Origin: Candidatus Peribacterales bacterium
GTDB lineage: Bacteria > Patescibacteriota > Gracilibacteria > Peribacterales > Peribacteraceae
Reading direction: 5' to 3'
Assembly: GCA_020058765.1 (NCBI GenBank)
Contig: JAGVDM010000005.1
Span: forward strand, 62,001-126,000
DNA: 64,000 bases
How positions within the stretch are numbered: the first letter of the stretch is position 1; each line of letters begins with the position of its first letter. Below the pieces are notes generated by a model. The model saw nothing but the letters and a program-made list of their open reading frames with translations, searched no databases and was not told where the DNA came from. Positions 9,209-18,425 of this stretch are shown one piece after another. Both the position numbers and the translations under genes were made by a program.

Positions 9209-10303
9209 ATGCTGCTATTTTTTCTAGGCACTAAGGCTCAGCTCATTAAAACGGCACCGCTAATAAAAGAATGTGAAAGGCAAAATGTACCGTATAAATT
9301 CATTTTTCTGAGTCAGCACTGGAATACAATTGATGAGCTGTTGAAGGATTTTGAAATCCCCCCTCCAGATATATACATCTTGAAAGGGCATGATGTGACG
9401 CGTGCATGGGTAATGCCGCTCTGGGGGCTAAAAGTGTTGTGGGGCATTTATCGCCAGCGAAAACGGATATTCTCCACTCCCCACGAAATAGTCGTGGTAC
9501 ATGGCGATACTATTTCTACGCTTATTGGAGCATTTGTAGGCAAGTGTGCACGGAGAAAAGTTGCGCATGTGGAAAGCGGATTGCGATCGTTCAATCTACT
9601 GCATCCTTTCCCCGAAGAAATCATACGAATTTGTACATTTTACTTATCCGACTATTACCTTTGCCCAGGCCAAATACCACTACAGAATCTCTCCCGATTT
9701 GGCGGTGAGAAAATAAATACCCATGTGAATACATTGTATGACTCGCTTACGATTGCATTGGAAAAGGCATCGAACTTACCGAAGATAGAGAACATCTATG
9801 CCATTTGTTCGCTACATAGGTTTGAGAATATCTATTCGAAACAAAAGCTGACTGAAGTAATTAATCTGGTGAAAATGGTCGCAAACACTATTCCGCTGTT
9901 TTTTGTCCTGCATCTGCCCACAGTCAATAAATTAAAGAAATTTGGGCTGCTCCATGAGCTAGAGAGCCATCCCAATATTTCCCTGCTGCCAAGGCAGGGC
10001 TTTGTGCGTTTTATTCAATTCATCAATAATGCTGAATTTGTCATTACAGATGGAGGCAGCAACCAGGAAGAATGCTTCTACTTAGGCAAGCCTTGTTTAT
10101 TACTGCGCCAGTGCACAGAAAGGGAAGAGGGGTTGTCTGGGAACGTACTTCTTTCTAAATTTGAACGAAAGAACGTGGAAGATTTCGTCCACAATTACCA
10201 CAAATTTCTTCGGCCACGATTCCAGGCAACAACATCTCCATCTCAGCTCGCTGTAAAATATCTAGCAGATGTGATTCGAAAAATTGAAAGTGCTCGTTCA
10301 TAA
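9209..10303 (+). CDS. UDP-N-acetylglucosamine 2-epimerase family protein (WecB-like)
   Basis: This 364-residue protein has the GT-B-like epimerase fold. It shows GTKAQLIKTAPLI at the N-terminus, VVHGDTISTLIGAFVGK, VAHVESGLRSF, HPFPEEIIR (cf. PFPEEINR of the family) and late ITDGGSNQEECFYLGKPCLLLR. WecB enzymes interconvert UDP-GlcNAc and UDP-ManNAc; a hydrolysing variant is also possible. ATG 9209 is preferred over a TTG at 9191 because it starts directly before the first beta strand. It follows the methyltransferase by 38 nt, probably co-transcribed. Codon use drifts back toward higher GC in the second half. Confidence 0.8.
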   Translation: MLLFFLGTKAQLIKTAPLIKECERQNVPYKFIFLSQHWNTIDELLKDFEIPPPDIYILKGHDVTRAWVMPLWGLKVLWGIYRQRKRIFSTPHEIVVVHGDTISTLIGAFVGKCARRKVAHVESGLRSFNLLHPFPEEIIRICTFYLSDYYLCPGQIPLQNLSRFGGEKINTHVNTLYDSLTIALEKASNLPKIENIYAICSLHRFENIYSKQKLTEVINLVKMVANTIPLFFVLHLPTVNKLKKFGLLHELESHPNISLLPRQGFVRFIQFINNAEFVITDGGSNQEECFYLGKPCLLLRQCTEREEGLSGNVLLSKFERKNVEDFVHNYHKFLRPRFQATTSPSQLAVKYLADVIRKIESARS

Positions 10304-10342
10304 GGAAACGCGTATGATGCGGGGCAATATTTGTATATCAGC

Positions 10343-11692
10343 ATGAAAATGTACCGAAAAACATTTTGGATATTGGCGGTCATTTGTTGCTATTTCTTGG
10401 CACAAGCCACTTTTTTTGCTGTTCACAATCCCCCAGGAATCGCTCCGGATGAAGGTTTTCATCGTAAGCAAATTTATGTCTTCGCGGAATATCCTCTGCT
10501 GTTTTTGCAACCGCAGAATGTAGGTACGTACAACGGCACGGTTGGTTCCCACTCGTTCTTGTATCATTTATTGCTCAGCATACCAATTCAGATCACACAA
10601 AAAGCCTCTATTGCTATCGATAATTGGTATCCGATTCTTAGGGGCATAAACGTCCTGCTGAGTTTTGCGACACTTCTTTGTTTCATACAGCTTGCAAAGT
10701 TACTGCTCAAGAAGGACATATACGTCATTTTTGCAGCGCTGCTGTATACCAACATCCTCATGTCGCCGTTCATTGGCGCATCCATCAGCTATGACAACCT
10801 GACGAACCTGCTCGGCGTCTCCATGATTTGGACGTTCTTTCTATTGAGGAATACGAGAAAAATACACTACTTCTTCCTAACCGTACTATTCGTCAGCTTG
10901 GGAATGATCACCAAAACCGCTCTGCTGCCGCTCTGCGCAATCATCGCCATCGCAACGGCACTCACGCTCGTGCACTGGCATGTTGGCAAGCATAAGCATG
11001 TTGTGCACTTGACTCACCTGTCTTGGGGTACGAAATTCCTCGCCGTGCTGGCGATAGTTTCGGCTGCGTACAGCAGTTCAATCATTATAAAGAACGTTGT
11101 CGCGTACGGTAGCATAGAACCGTCATGCGATCAGATCTACTCGCATAAACTGTGTATGATCGGCAACCCGGTGTATGCCAAGTACAGCGGAATACAAGCG
11201 GCGGCAAAGTCGAGAAAAGGCGTGCTGATGGAGCCGTTCCAGTACAGCTTCTACTGGTCGAACTATATGCTACGAACCATGACAGGCATCTTCGCGCACC
11301 GTGCGTACTTCCAGGATCGTCATCTCTACTCGTACATGCAAATCCTGGCATTCACTGGTGTAGTGGCGATCATCCGCAACTTCCGTAGGCGAAAGAAAGA
11401 GCATACCGACATTTGCATAGGCCTCTACATCTTCTGCGCCTATGCACTGGTGCTCATGTATTACGTAAACTACAGGAGTTATTTGCGCCTACGCTGGCAG
11501 CCGATGCTCGAATTCGCCGGCGTGCAGGGGCGATACATCTTCCCTGTCATCTCCGTATTCCTGATTGCTCTGAGCTACTACGCCCTACACCCGTTTGAAG
11601 GTAAGCGCATGCCTCAGATAGCCATCGTGGCAGGCGTGTCTGCGTTTATGTGTTACTTCGGGATTGTGAGTTATTTGCAGCATGCGTATTAA
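10343..11692 (+). CDS. Polytopic GT-C-like membrane protein (DUF2142-like)
   Basis: A 449-residue protein with an N-terminal signal-anchor helix, the motif NPPGIAPDEGFHRKQIY in the first outer loop and around ten further hydrophobic segments. The PDEGFH element resembles the acidic loop of DUF2142/GT-C transferases that use polyprenyl-linked donors. A sugar transferase role is inferred. It starts at ATG 10343 or 10349. Its 3' end overlaps the convergent GT2 gene by 47 nt (11646-11692). It sits at the boundary where the AT-rich block returns to normal composition. Confidence 0.65.
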   Translation: MKMYRKTFWILAVICCYFLAQATFFAVHNPPGIAPDEGFHRKQIYVFAEYPLLFLQPQNVGTYNGTVGSHSFLYHLLLSIPIQITQKASIAIDNWYPILRGINVLLSFATLLCFIQLAKLLLKKDIYVIFAALLYTNILMSPFIGASISYDNLTNLLGVSMIWTFFLLRNTRKIHYFFLTVLFVSLGMITKTALLPLCAIIAIATALTLVHWHVGKHKHVVHLTHLSWGTKFLAVLAIVSAAYSSSIIIKNVVAYGSIEPSCDQIYSHKLCMIGNPVYAKYSGIQAAAKSRKGVLMEPFQYSFYWSNYMLRTMTGIFAHRAYFQDRHLYSYMQILAFTGVVAIIRNFRRRKKEHTDICIGLYIFCAYALVLMYYVNYRSYLRLRWQPMLEFAGVQGRYIFPVISVFLIALSYYALHPFEGKRMPQIAIVAGVSAFMCYFGIVSYLQHAY

Positions 11693-12647
11693 AAATCTGC
11701 GCTCGTTGTAAGTAGAGTAGGTTTTCCAACAGCATCCTTTGGCGTGCGTTGGAGTCGGCCAGAAAACCGACAAAAACCGAGGCAATGCCAAGTGAGGCAA
11801 AAAATAGAGACATTACTCCTAGTGTTTTGTAGGGAGTGAAACTGTCGTAGAGCAGAAAGTTTGTTATCGGCACTATCGCAAGTCCTACCGAAACAATTGC
11901 ACAAAGAACACCGACGCCGCCAAAAAAAAGCGTTGGGCGATAATCACGGAGGAATCGCACAATGATCAACAAAGCCCTGGTGCCATACATGAATAGACTT
12001 CGTGTAAGAATAGACTTTCGCCCGGGAAAATACCGCACAGAAATCGGTATTTGCTCACAGAGCAAACCTTTTGCATGGAGCTCTAGCAAAGTCTCGTGCG
12101 TATACGTAAATCTCTCTACCGGATTGAGTCTGAGCAGCGTATTCCTGGAATAGGCTCTAAACCCACACGAAGCATCCGAAATTTGTCGGCGCACAAGCAA
12201 TGAGAGAACTGTATTCATTATTTGATTTCCCAGGAATCTTGGTACAGGCATACCTGTAGGTCTCTTACAATTTGCGAACCGATTTCCTAATGTAAAATCA
12301 CATCGTTTTTGCGCAATGGGCTCAACAAGTTGAGGAATCTCCATCGGATTGAATTGACCATCTGCATCAATACTTACAAGTATGTCTGCGCCCATATTCA
12401 GTGCCTGCTCCGTGGCCGAAGAAAAGGCAGTCCCCAATCCCCTGTTCACAGGGTGGGAATACACAACGGCATTATGTTCCAAAGCAATTTTCCTTGTGGC
12501 ATCTGTGCTTCCATCATCAATCACTAAAATAGTGACCTTCGCTGCATACTGAAAATCGCGAGGAATCTGATCAATCACATTTCCAATAACATCAGCCTCA
12601 TTCAGGGCTGGCATGTAGACGACAATGTGTAATGGGGTATGCGACAA
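11646..12647 (-). CDS. Family 2 glycosyltransferase with C-terminal membrane helices
   Basis: The 333-residue protein has a GT2 catalytic domain (MPALNEADVIGNVI, VIDDGSTDATRK, NRGLGTAFSSATEQA, VSIDADGQFNP, SDASCGFRAYSRN) followed by two transmembrane helices near residues 235-300 (FFGGVGVLCAIVSVGLAIV, VMSLFFASLGIASVFVGFL). This is the layout of polyprenyl-phosphate sugar synthases of the DPM1/GtrB type. The first codon is TTG at 12647. The next ATG (12614) would cut off the first beta strand, so TTG is preferred with moderate confidence. The 3' end overlaps the convergent gene. Confidence 0.8.
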   Translation of the reverse strand: MSHTPLHIVVYMPALNEADVIGNVIDQIPRDFQYAAKVTILVIDDGSTDATRKIALEHNAVVYSHPVNRGLGTAFSSATEQALNMGADILVSIDADGQFNPMEIPQLVEPIAQKRCDFTLGNRFANCKRPTGMPVPRFLGNQIMNTVLSLLVRRQISDASCGFRAYSRNTLLRLNPVERFTYTHETLLELHAKGLLCEQIPISVRYFPGRKSILTRSLFMYGTRALLIIVRFLRDYRPTLFFGGVGVLCAIVSVGLAIVPITNFLLYDSFTPYKTLGVMSLFFASLGIASVFVGFLADSNARQRMLLENLLYLQRAQIFNTHAANNSQSRSNT

Positions 12648-12707
12648 TGGCTAAAGTGAAAATGAAAATGACGGCGCTATATGCCAAATAAGCCAGAAAT
12701 ATTCATA

Positions 12708-14825
12708 CTACTCATGATTTCGGTAGAGTACCACATACTGTTGCGGGATCGCATATGCCGCACTCTGTGCACACCCCCACGGCTCTTCTGTAAATTCCTC
12801 TTCCAAATACGCTGTTACTTCATCGTGCAAATCAGCCAGTGCAAATGATTCCTGCACCACTAGTTGGGCCTCACTGAGTGCTCGCAGGAATTCTGCGCGG
12901 AAGTACGTTCGATCGGGAGAGAGTGAATATCCATACTGCATGAACAATGGGCCCATAGGGGAATGCTTTGTGTAGGCATACGGCTGCGGTCCATTCTTCC
13001 CAAGGAAGAAATACCGATCGATCCCACATGCATCGAGAATCTCATCTACTGCAGCTGCTGCTTTCTGTGCAGATACAGGCTCCTGCTGAAAGATTTGCAG
13101 TAAGTGGGAATAATTCATGGTCGCATGAGAACACATCGCCCACGTCAGGAGCAGAGTATTGAGAGTTAATACTGAGAATGCCACCCTGCTTCGATCATGA
13201 TAGATATCTTGAAAAAAGCGGAGGAAAATAGCCGCATACAGTGGTACTGCAAAAACAAAATGGTGGTTGAAGTAGACATTGGTCATTGCAACCGCGAATG
13301 TAGTGAACGTAATAGCAAAAAGCAGTGAACCGATCGGTGGCATCATGTCTTCCAACGATCGTGATTGCTTCCAGCGTATCCACAGCGAATAACCAGTCAT
13401 AAGGGCAATGCTCCATACGAATCCTGTGGAAAAATCCTTCACATCCAGCCATAGGCGATGCCAGTTCAGAGCACGAAATACTGGCGAACCGCTCTGGGGA
13501 ATATGATGACCAAACATTTCCCCGAGATACACTGCGAGATAAGGCCATAGGTATCCCAAAGCCATCATCGCGACTAATCCGAATAACGCGGCAAGAAGAA
13601 GCGGTTTAAAGAAACGCTGCAGAATATCTGGAAAATGTCCCACTGTAAGCACTAATGCACCTGCAAAGAGGGAAAGAATGAATGGCTCTTTAAAGCCAAT
13701 CGCTCCAAGAAGCGGGATACTGGCAATAAGCAATACCCTGTTGGCAATCGGCTTGTCGCACCGGGCTACAATAAGTAGGTAGAGCACGCCCAAAAATGCT
13801 CCGTACGACTCAATTTGCGCTTCGCCACTGCGCAGCATGGTATACAGCCCAATTCCAATACCAAAAAACACGGTGTTCACAAGCAGGAACACCATCCGCG
13901 CATCACGAAGACCTTTCAGTGTCAGTGTGTAATTCAGTACATACCAAATGAAGAGCACATAGGGGAAACCGACAAGAATGGCACCCTGCATTAGATGCAA
14001 AAGTTGTGGGCCATCGAATAGTGCGAGTGAAGATGCGGCGAGTAAAAACATGCCCGGTGGCTTATTTTCAAACAAATCTACATATGGCGTAAGACCATTG
14101 AGAATGCCCCGACCCAAAGCGAGATACAGACTCAGATCAGCTGTATACGGATTACTCAGCTCGTAAAAGACTCTGGCGAAGAGCGCGTCAAAACCCCGAA
14201 CCGCCCCCAACACGATACATACAAAAATTGCTGCCTTACCAAAGGCAATACATTGCTTCCACTCGCGTGCAGTAAGCCATCCGTGTTTCGTCGCTGTTCC
14301 AATTATTTTCCGTATCTGCTGGGTACCCAATGCACCACACACTATGCATACAAAACAGAAAAGGATGATGAGGGAAAGTGGGTCGTAGGGTGGCACACGC
14401 ACATCCAAGCCAGCTGGCCAACCAAGATTGCGCATATGCACTGCAATATGATTTTCGCCTGGCTGTAAATACGACAGGAGGCTCGCTGATCTTCCCATGC
14501 GAAAATTACAAAAAGGGAAAATGCTGTCTGTCACCGTACTGCCATTGATGATCAAACGATCAATGCAGTCATCTGGCATAAAATACAGAGATGTAGGGTG
14601 TACACGCGGAAGATGTACAACAAACTCCACAGCGAACTTTCCTGGGGGAGCACCTTCCACAATCAGTGGGAACGACGCGGCATTCCATTTCGCATCATCA
14701 GCAAACTGATATGCCACACTGGAAAATGTGGGCCGGGTAGAAACAAACACACACACCAGCAACGCAAAACCCATCGCGACAAGCAGAATCTTTTTCCACC
14801 ATTTTTTTGGACGCCGCATAAACAT
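12708..14825 (-). CDS. GT39/ArnT-like membrane glycosyltransferase with N-terminal DDC/ING domain (copy A)
   Basis: This 705-residue protein has a signal-anchor helix (residues 12-30), then an extracytoplasmic beta-rich domain of about 120 residues with FMPDDCIDRLIINGS, PFCNF and LQPGENHIAVHMRN. Next comes a multi-helix GT-C core whose first loop reads YTADLSLYLALGRG then DLFENKPPGMFLL, the acidic and KPPG motifs of GT39/ArnT-like enzymes. A C-terminal soluble tail of about 130 residues follows the last helix. The domain between the first two helices is shared with five other proteins in this locus. The likely activity is transfer of a sugar from a polyprenyl-phosphate donor outside the membrane. 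The ATG follows a TACACT box by 9 nt. Confidence 0.75.
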   Translation of the reverse strand: MFMRRPKKWWKKILLVAMGFALLVCVFVSTRPTFSSVAYQFADDAKWNAASFPLIVEGAPPGKFAVEFVVHLPRVHPTSLYFMPDDCIDRLIINGSTVTDSIFPFCNFRMGRSASLLSYLQPGENHIAVHMRNLGWPAGLDVRVPPYDPLSLIILFCFVCIVCGALGTQQIRKIIGTATKHGWLTAREWKQCIAFGKAAIFVCIVLGAVRGFDALFARVFYELSNPYTADLSLYLALGRGILNGLTPYVDLFENKPPGMFLLAASSLALFDGPQLLHLMQGAILVGFPYVLFIWYVLNYTLTLKGLRDARMVFLLVNTVFFGIGIGLYTMLRSGEAQIESYGAFLGVLYLLIVARCDKPIANRVLLIASIPLLGAIGFKEPFILSLFAGALVLTVGHFPDILQRFFKPLLLAALFGLVAMMALGYLWPYLAVYLGEMFGHHIPQSGSPVFRALNWHRLWLDVKDFSTGFVWSIALMTGYSLWIRWKQSRSLEDMMPPIGSLLFAITFTTFAVAMTNVYFNHHFVFAVPLYAAIFLRFFQDIYHDRSRVAFSVLTLNTLLLTWAMCSHATMNYSHLLQIFQQEPVSAQKAAAAVDEILDACGIDRYFFLGKNGPQPYAYTKHSPMGPLFMQYGYSLSPDRTYFRAEFLRALSEAQLVVQESFALADLHDEVTAYLEEEFTEEPWGCAQSAAYAIPQQYVVLYRNHE

Positions 14826-14834
14826 GCAGATTCT

Positions 14835-14840
14835 AGTGTA
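14835..14840 (-). promoter_or_regulatory. -10 box for the copy A gene
   Basis: TACACT on the minus strand ends 9 nt before ATG 14825, again predicting an almost leaderless transcript. Confidence 0.4.
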
Positions 14841-14912
14841 TTGGCGAATGAGCTCAATGTGAACTCCCAGTGCAGGACATCGTGGGCTGCTCTATGATGC
14901 TACAGATTTCAT

Positions 14913-16712
14913 ATGCGATTGCGCCGCTCCATCGCCTTCATCGGCATTGACCTCCTGCTTATTGCCATCGCATTCCTATTTTTTACTGCGAGTTGGCAAG
15001 TGACGCACTTACGTGTGGAACGCACTGTATTTACCACGAATGCGTACCGAACCCCCTTGGTTACAGATGCGCATCCTATTTGGCTGCCACCAGGTACAAC
15101 GCAGGCGGAACTGACGACGGATTTTACTCTCGGGTGGATCCATCCAGTATTATTGCAATTCCGACCAAATGACTGCTTAGAATCGATACGATTGAATGAT
15201 TACGACATCACGAGTACGAAAATCCCCTATTGCAATCATCTCCAAGACCAAACGATCCGTCTTGGGCAATATTTACGTACAGGAAACAATACTTTGTACG
15301 TACATCTCCGTAATCATGGAGGTGATGCCACCTTAGCATTCAGCGTGCCATGGTATGACCCAATACGAATTTCACTTCTCATCTGTGCATGTATCCCTCT
15401 GATAATCATTTTCTGGAAGCACACCAAAAATATGCGAGGAAAAGGGCAAAAAACAGAAGTGCTCCTCGGCGTCGCAATCGCTGGTGGCGTGCTCCTTCGT
15501 GTGTTCTACCTTGCCGTTACACCCTTCCTCATACGCGGCCATGATGTGTGGGGACACATTGAATACATTGAATACATGGCTGAATATTGGAGTATTCCAC
15601 TTGCTCGAGACGGGTGGCAATTTTATCACCCCCCACTCTATTACATGCTCACAGGGGCATGGTACGCCATTGGGGCATCCTTTGGCCGTGGCCGCCAGAT
15701 GTTGATTGGCGATGTGCAGATGATTTCGCTTGTACTGTCTGTGATCACATTCGTACTTGCAGCGGTATGGATCGGAAAATTACTCTTCCCAAAGAAAACC
15801 GAGCAAACCGAACGGACACTCTTCGCTGCGATTCTTGCTACGTTCCCGAGCTTCGTCTTTTTTGCAGGGCGAATAAATAACGACGTACTGCTGTTATTCT
15901 GGTCTGTGCTCGGCATTGGGTATTTGCTGGTCTGGTGGCGACACCAGGGCAAAAGGATGCTGCCTTGGTTCTTCTGCATCGTCATGATCGCACTCGGGAC
16001 ACTTACAAAAAGTAATGCACTTCTTCTTATTCCCGCACCATTCATTTGCCTTGTAATGCTCCAATCCATGAAATGGAGAAAGCGAATTGCCATTGGTTGT
16101 ATGGGCATATTGCTGTTTGTACTTCTTACTGGCTGGCATGCATTTCTGCGATTTGGTGTAGAAAAACATACCTCTGTAGTGGCGAACATTACCCACTTGA
16201 ACCAGAACTTACGTGTAGATAATTCTGTGCGAAGCTTCACAACATTCGCTCCATCGCGAATCGTACAAGAACCGTACAATGATCCGTTTGATGAACAATC
16301 AGGTCGCCGTTGGTTCTTCGAATACCTCTTCAAAAGCGCATTTTTTGGTGAATTTCACTTTGGATCAGGTTTTTATTTCCTATCTTCACTCATCCTCCTC
16401 AATGCCTTAGTACTGCTTCCCATTATAGGAATTGGCCTATGGCAAGCGTGTACATCGCGGCTCCGTACAGACCTCCCCATGCTTCTTGTCCTTCTCTTCA
16501 GCATTGGGGGTCATTTGCTCTATCGACAAACCGCGCCATTTAGCTCTTCGCAGGACTTCCGCTATTCAATTGTTTCCTTGCTCCCACTCGCATACTTTTT
16601 GATTACAGGCATACGATCAATGCCGCAGAGTTTTCAACGACCGGCGCTTGCAGTTGCCTACGGCGGAGTATGCTTCTGCGCGCTTTTCCTTGGCGGCATA
16701 GGACCCATATAA
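14913..16712 (+). CDS. GT-C membrane glycosyltransferase with N-terminal DDC/ING domain (copy B)
   Basis: A 599-residue protein with a signal anchor at residues 7-28 and an outer beta-rich domain carrying FRPNDCLESIRLNDYDI, PYCNH, LRTGNNTLYVHLRNHGG. A polytopic core follows, whose first loop has IRGHDVWGHIEYIEYM and, after about 25 residues, YHPPLYYML. Acidic residues plus HPPLYY are typical of GT39-like GT-C enzymes. It is divergent from copy A and lies 46 nt before the FAD oxidoreductase, which has its own promoter. The substrate is unknown. A TATGAT box 14 nt before the ATG is a possible promoter. Confidence 0.75.
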   Translation: MRLRRSIAFIGIDLLLIAIAFLFFTASWQVTHLRVERTVFTTNAYRTPLVTDAHPIWLPPGTTQAELTTDFTLGWIHPVLLQFRPNDCLESIRLNDYDITSTKIPYCNHLQDQTIRLGQYLRTGNNTLYVHLRNHGGDATLAFSVPWYDPIRISLLICACIPLIIIFWKHTKNMRGKGQKTEVLLGVAIAGGVLLRVFYLAVTPFLIRGHDVWGHIEYIEYMAEYWSIPLARDGWQFYHPPLYYMLTGAWYAIGASFGRGRQMLIGDVQMISLVLSVITFVLAAVWIGKLLFPKKTEQTERTLFAAILATFPSFVFFAGRINNDVLLLFWSVLGIGYLLVWWRHQGKRMLPWFFCIVMIALGTLTKSNALLLIPAPFICLVMLQSMKWRKRIAIGCMGILLFVLLTGWHAFLRFGVEKHTSVVANITHLNQNLRVDNSVRSFTTFAPSRIVQEPYNDPFDEQSGRRWFFEYLFKSAFFGEFHFGSGFYFLSSLILLNALVLLPIIGIGLWQACTSRLRTDLPMLLVLLFSIGGHLLYRQTAPFSSSQDFRYSIVSLLPLAYFLITGIRSMPQSFQRPALAVAYGGVCFCALFLGGIGPI

Positions 16713-16738
16713 ACAGATGAAGCCGCGTATCTGGACTG

Positions 16739-16747
16739 TGCTACAGT
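16739..16747 (+). promoter_or_regulatory. Extended -10 promoter of the FAD oxidoreductase gene
   Basis: TGCTACAGT ends 11 nt before ATG 16759. Confidence 0.45.
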
Positions 16748-16758
16748 AGCGCAAATCT

Positions 16759-18390
16759 ATGACGAAGCGCGCAATTATCGCTGGTGCTGGACCTGCCGGA
16801 CTCACGGCTGCGTATGAGCTCCTTGCCAGGACAGACATACGCCCATTGGTCTACGAGATGAGCGACATCGTTGGTGGTATCGCCCAGACGTACAACTACA
16901 AGGGCAATCGCATCGATCTAGGAGGACATCGATTTTTTAGTAAGAGCGAGCGCGTAATGCGCTGGTGGTTCAATATTCTTCCCCTACAAGGAGCGCCCGC
17001 TTCCGACGAGAGTGGGCAAGATCCAGATGCAGAATATGCGGCAGAAGTACTGATGAAATACCTCTGCCCGGAATGCTCCCCTACTGGCGAATGTGATGTA
17101 CGGCGCAAAGGACCTGACCCCGAACAGGAGGACGAGGTAATGCTGCGACGCAATCGCATTTCTCGCATTTTCTACAAGCGGCAGTTCTTTTCCTACCCCC
17201 TCAGTATCACGCTCACCGTTGCGTGGCGATTGGGTATCGTGAACACCGCCCTTATCGGAGTGAGCTACATTCGAGCAAAGCTCTTCCCACTCAAAGACGA
17301 AACCTATTTGGATGCGTTCTTCATTAATCGATTTGGGCGACGTTTGTACAAGACCTTCTTTAAGGATTACACCGAGAAAGTATGGGGTGTTCCTTGTGGG
17401 GAAATTCGCGCGGATTGGGGGTCACAACGCATTAAAGGATTATCCCTAAAACGTGCGGTTGTGCACGCTCTACGAGACCTGTTGAGTAGTGATTTTCGCA
17501 AACAGCAGCAAGAGCGCGAAACGAGCCTAATCACTCGATTTTTCTATCCGAAACTGGGGCCGGGTCAAATGTGGGAAACGGTCACAAATCAGGTGCAAGC
17601 ATGTGGTGGTGAAGTACACCTTCATCATCGTATTTCTGCTGTAACAGTGAAGGACAAACGCATTGTTTCAGTCACAGTAGAAAATGTGCAGTCTGGGGAA
17701 ACATCTGAACAAGAGTGTGAGTACTTCTTCTCCACTATGCCCATCAAGCACCTTATTGGGATGGTTCGACCACATCCGCCGGCACGTGTCAGCGAAGTAG
17801 CCGATGGCCTGCAATACCGAGATTTTCTTACGGTGGGACTTCTGCTGAAGAAGTTGCATGTAGAAGAGGCGAAAAAAGAACCAAGTGCGCGTATTCCTGA
17901 TACATGGATTTACATTCAAGAGGGCGACGTAGAAGTGGGGCGCGTGCAAGTATTCAATAACTGGAGCCCTTACATGGTGGCCGACCCCGAAAACACCGTG
18001 TGGATAGGGCTGGAATACTTCGTGAATGAAGGCGATGCATTGTGGGTACGCCCAGATGAAGAACTCATCGAATTGGGAATCCAAGAAATGATCTCGATTG
18101 GTTTTCTGCGCAGAGAAGATGTTCTTGATGGCTGTGTGCGACGCATGCCAAAGGCATACCCGGCGTATTTTGGGAGCTACGACCAAATGCACGTGGTCCA
18201 GGAATATGTGCAAGAAATAGAAAACCTCTTCTTGATCGGCCGGAATGGTATGCACAAATACAACAACCAAGATCACAGCATGCTCACCGCCATGGTTGCG
18301 GTGGATAACATCCTTGAGGGCCGAACCAATACCGATAACATCTGGTCTGTGAACACGGAGCGTGATTACCACGAGGAAAAGACTGCATAG
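16759..18390 (+). CDS. FAD-dependent NAD(P)-binding oxidoreductase (amine oxidase/UDP-galactopyranose mutase-like)
   Basis: The 543-residue protein opens with a dinucleotide-binding motif [14 protein letters not shown] and [22 protein letters not shown], followed by NILPLQG and [17 protein letters not shown]. It ends with the FAD-closing [22 protein letters not shown]. This pattern is common among flavoproteins in polysaccharide loci that are annotated as amine oxidase or UDP-galactopyranose mutase-like; their substrate is not settled. A Cys-containing insertion near residues 101-112 (CPEC, then a third Cys six residues later) stands out, and a role in metal binding is possible but unproven. 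It sits between a GT-C and a GT2-GtrA gene, so a sugar-nucleotide or polyprenyl intermediate is plausible. Confidence 0.75.
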   Translation: MTKRAIIAGAGPAGLTAAYELLARTDIRPLVYEMSDIVGGIAQTYNYKGNRIDLGGHRFFSKSERVMRWWFNILPLQGAPASDESGQDPDAEYAAEVLMKYLCPECSPTGECDVRRKGPDPEQEDEVMLRRNRISRIFYKRQFFSYPLSITLTVAWRLGIVNTALIGVSYIRAKLFPLKDETYLDAFFINRFGRRLYKTFFKDYTEKVWGVPCGEIRADWGSQRIKGLSLKRAVVHALRDLLSSDFRKQQQERETSLITRFFYPKLGPGQMWETVTNQVQACGGEVHLHHRISAVTVKDKRIVSVTVENVQSGETSEQECEYFFSTMPIKHLIGMVRPHPPARVSEVADGLQYRDFLTVGLLLKKLHVEEAKKEPSARIPDTWIYIQEGDVEVGRVQVFNNWSPYMVADPENTVWIGLEYFVNEGDALWVRPDEELIELGIQEMISIGFLRREDVLDGCVRRMPKAYPAYFGSYDQMHVVQEYVQEIENLFLIGRNGMHKYNNQDHSMLTAMVAVDNILEGRTNTDNIWSVNTERDYHEEKTA

Positions 18391-18409
18391 CCCTCGCACC
18401 CGAAAAGTC

Positions 18410-18417
18410 GCTACACT
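18410..18417 (+). promoter_or_regulatory. -10 promoter element of the GT2-GtrA gene
   Basis: GCTACACT ends 8 nt before ATG 18426. Confidence 0.45.
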
Positions 18418-18425
18418 GCCTTCGG

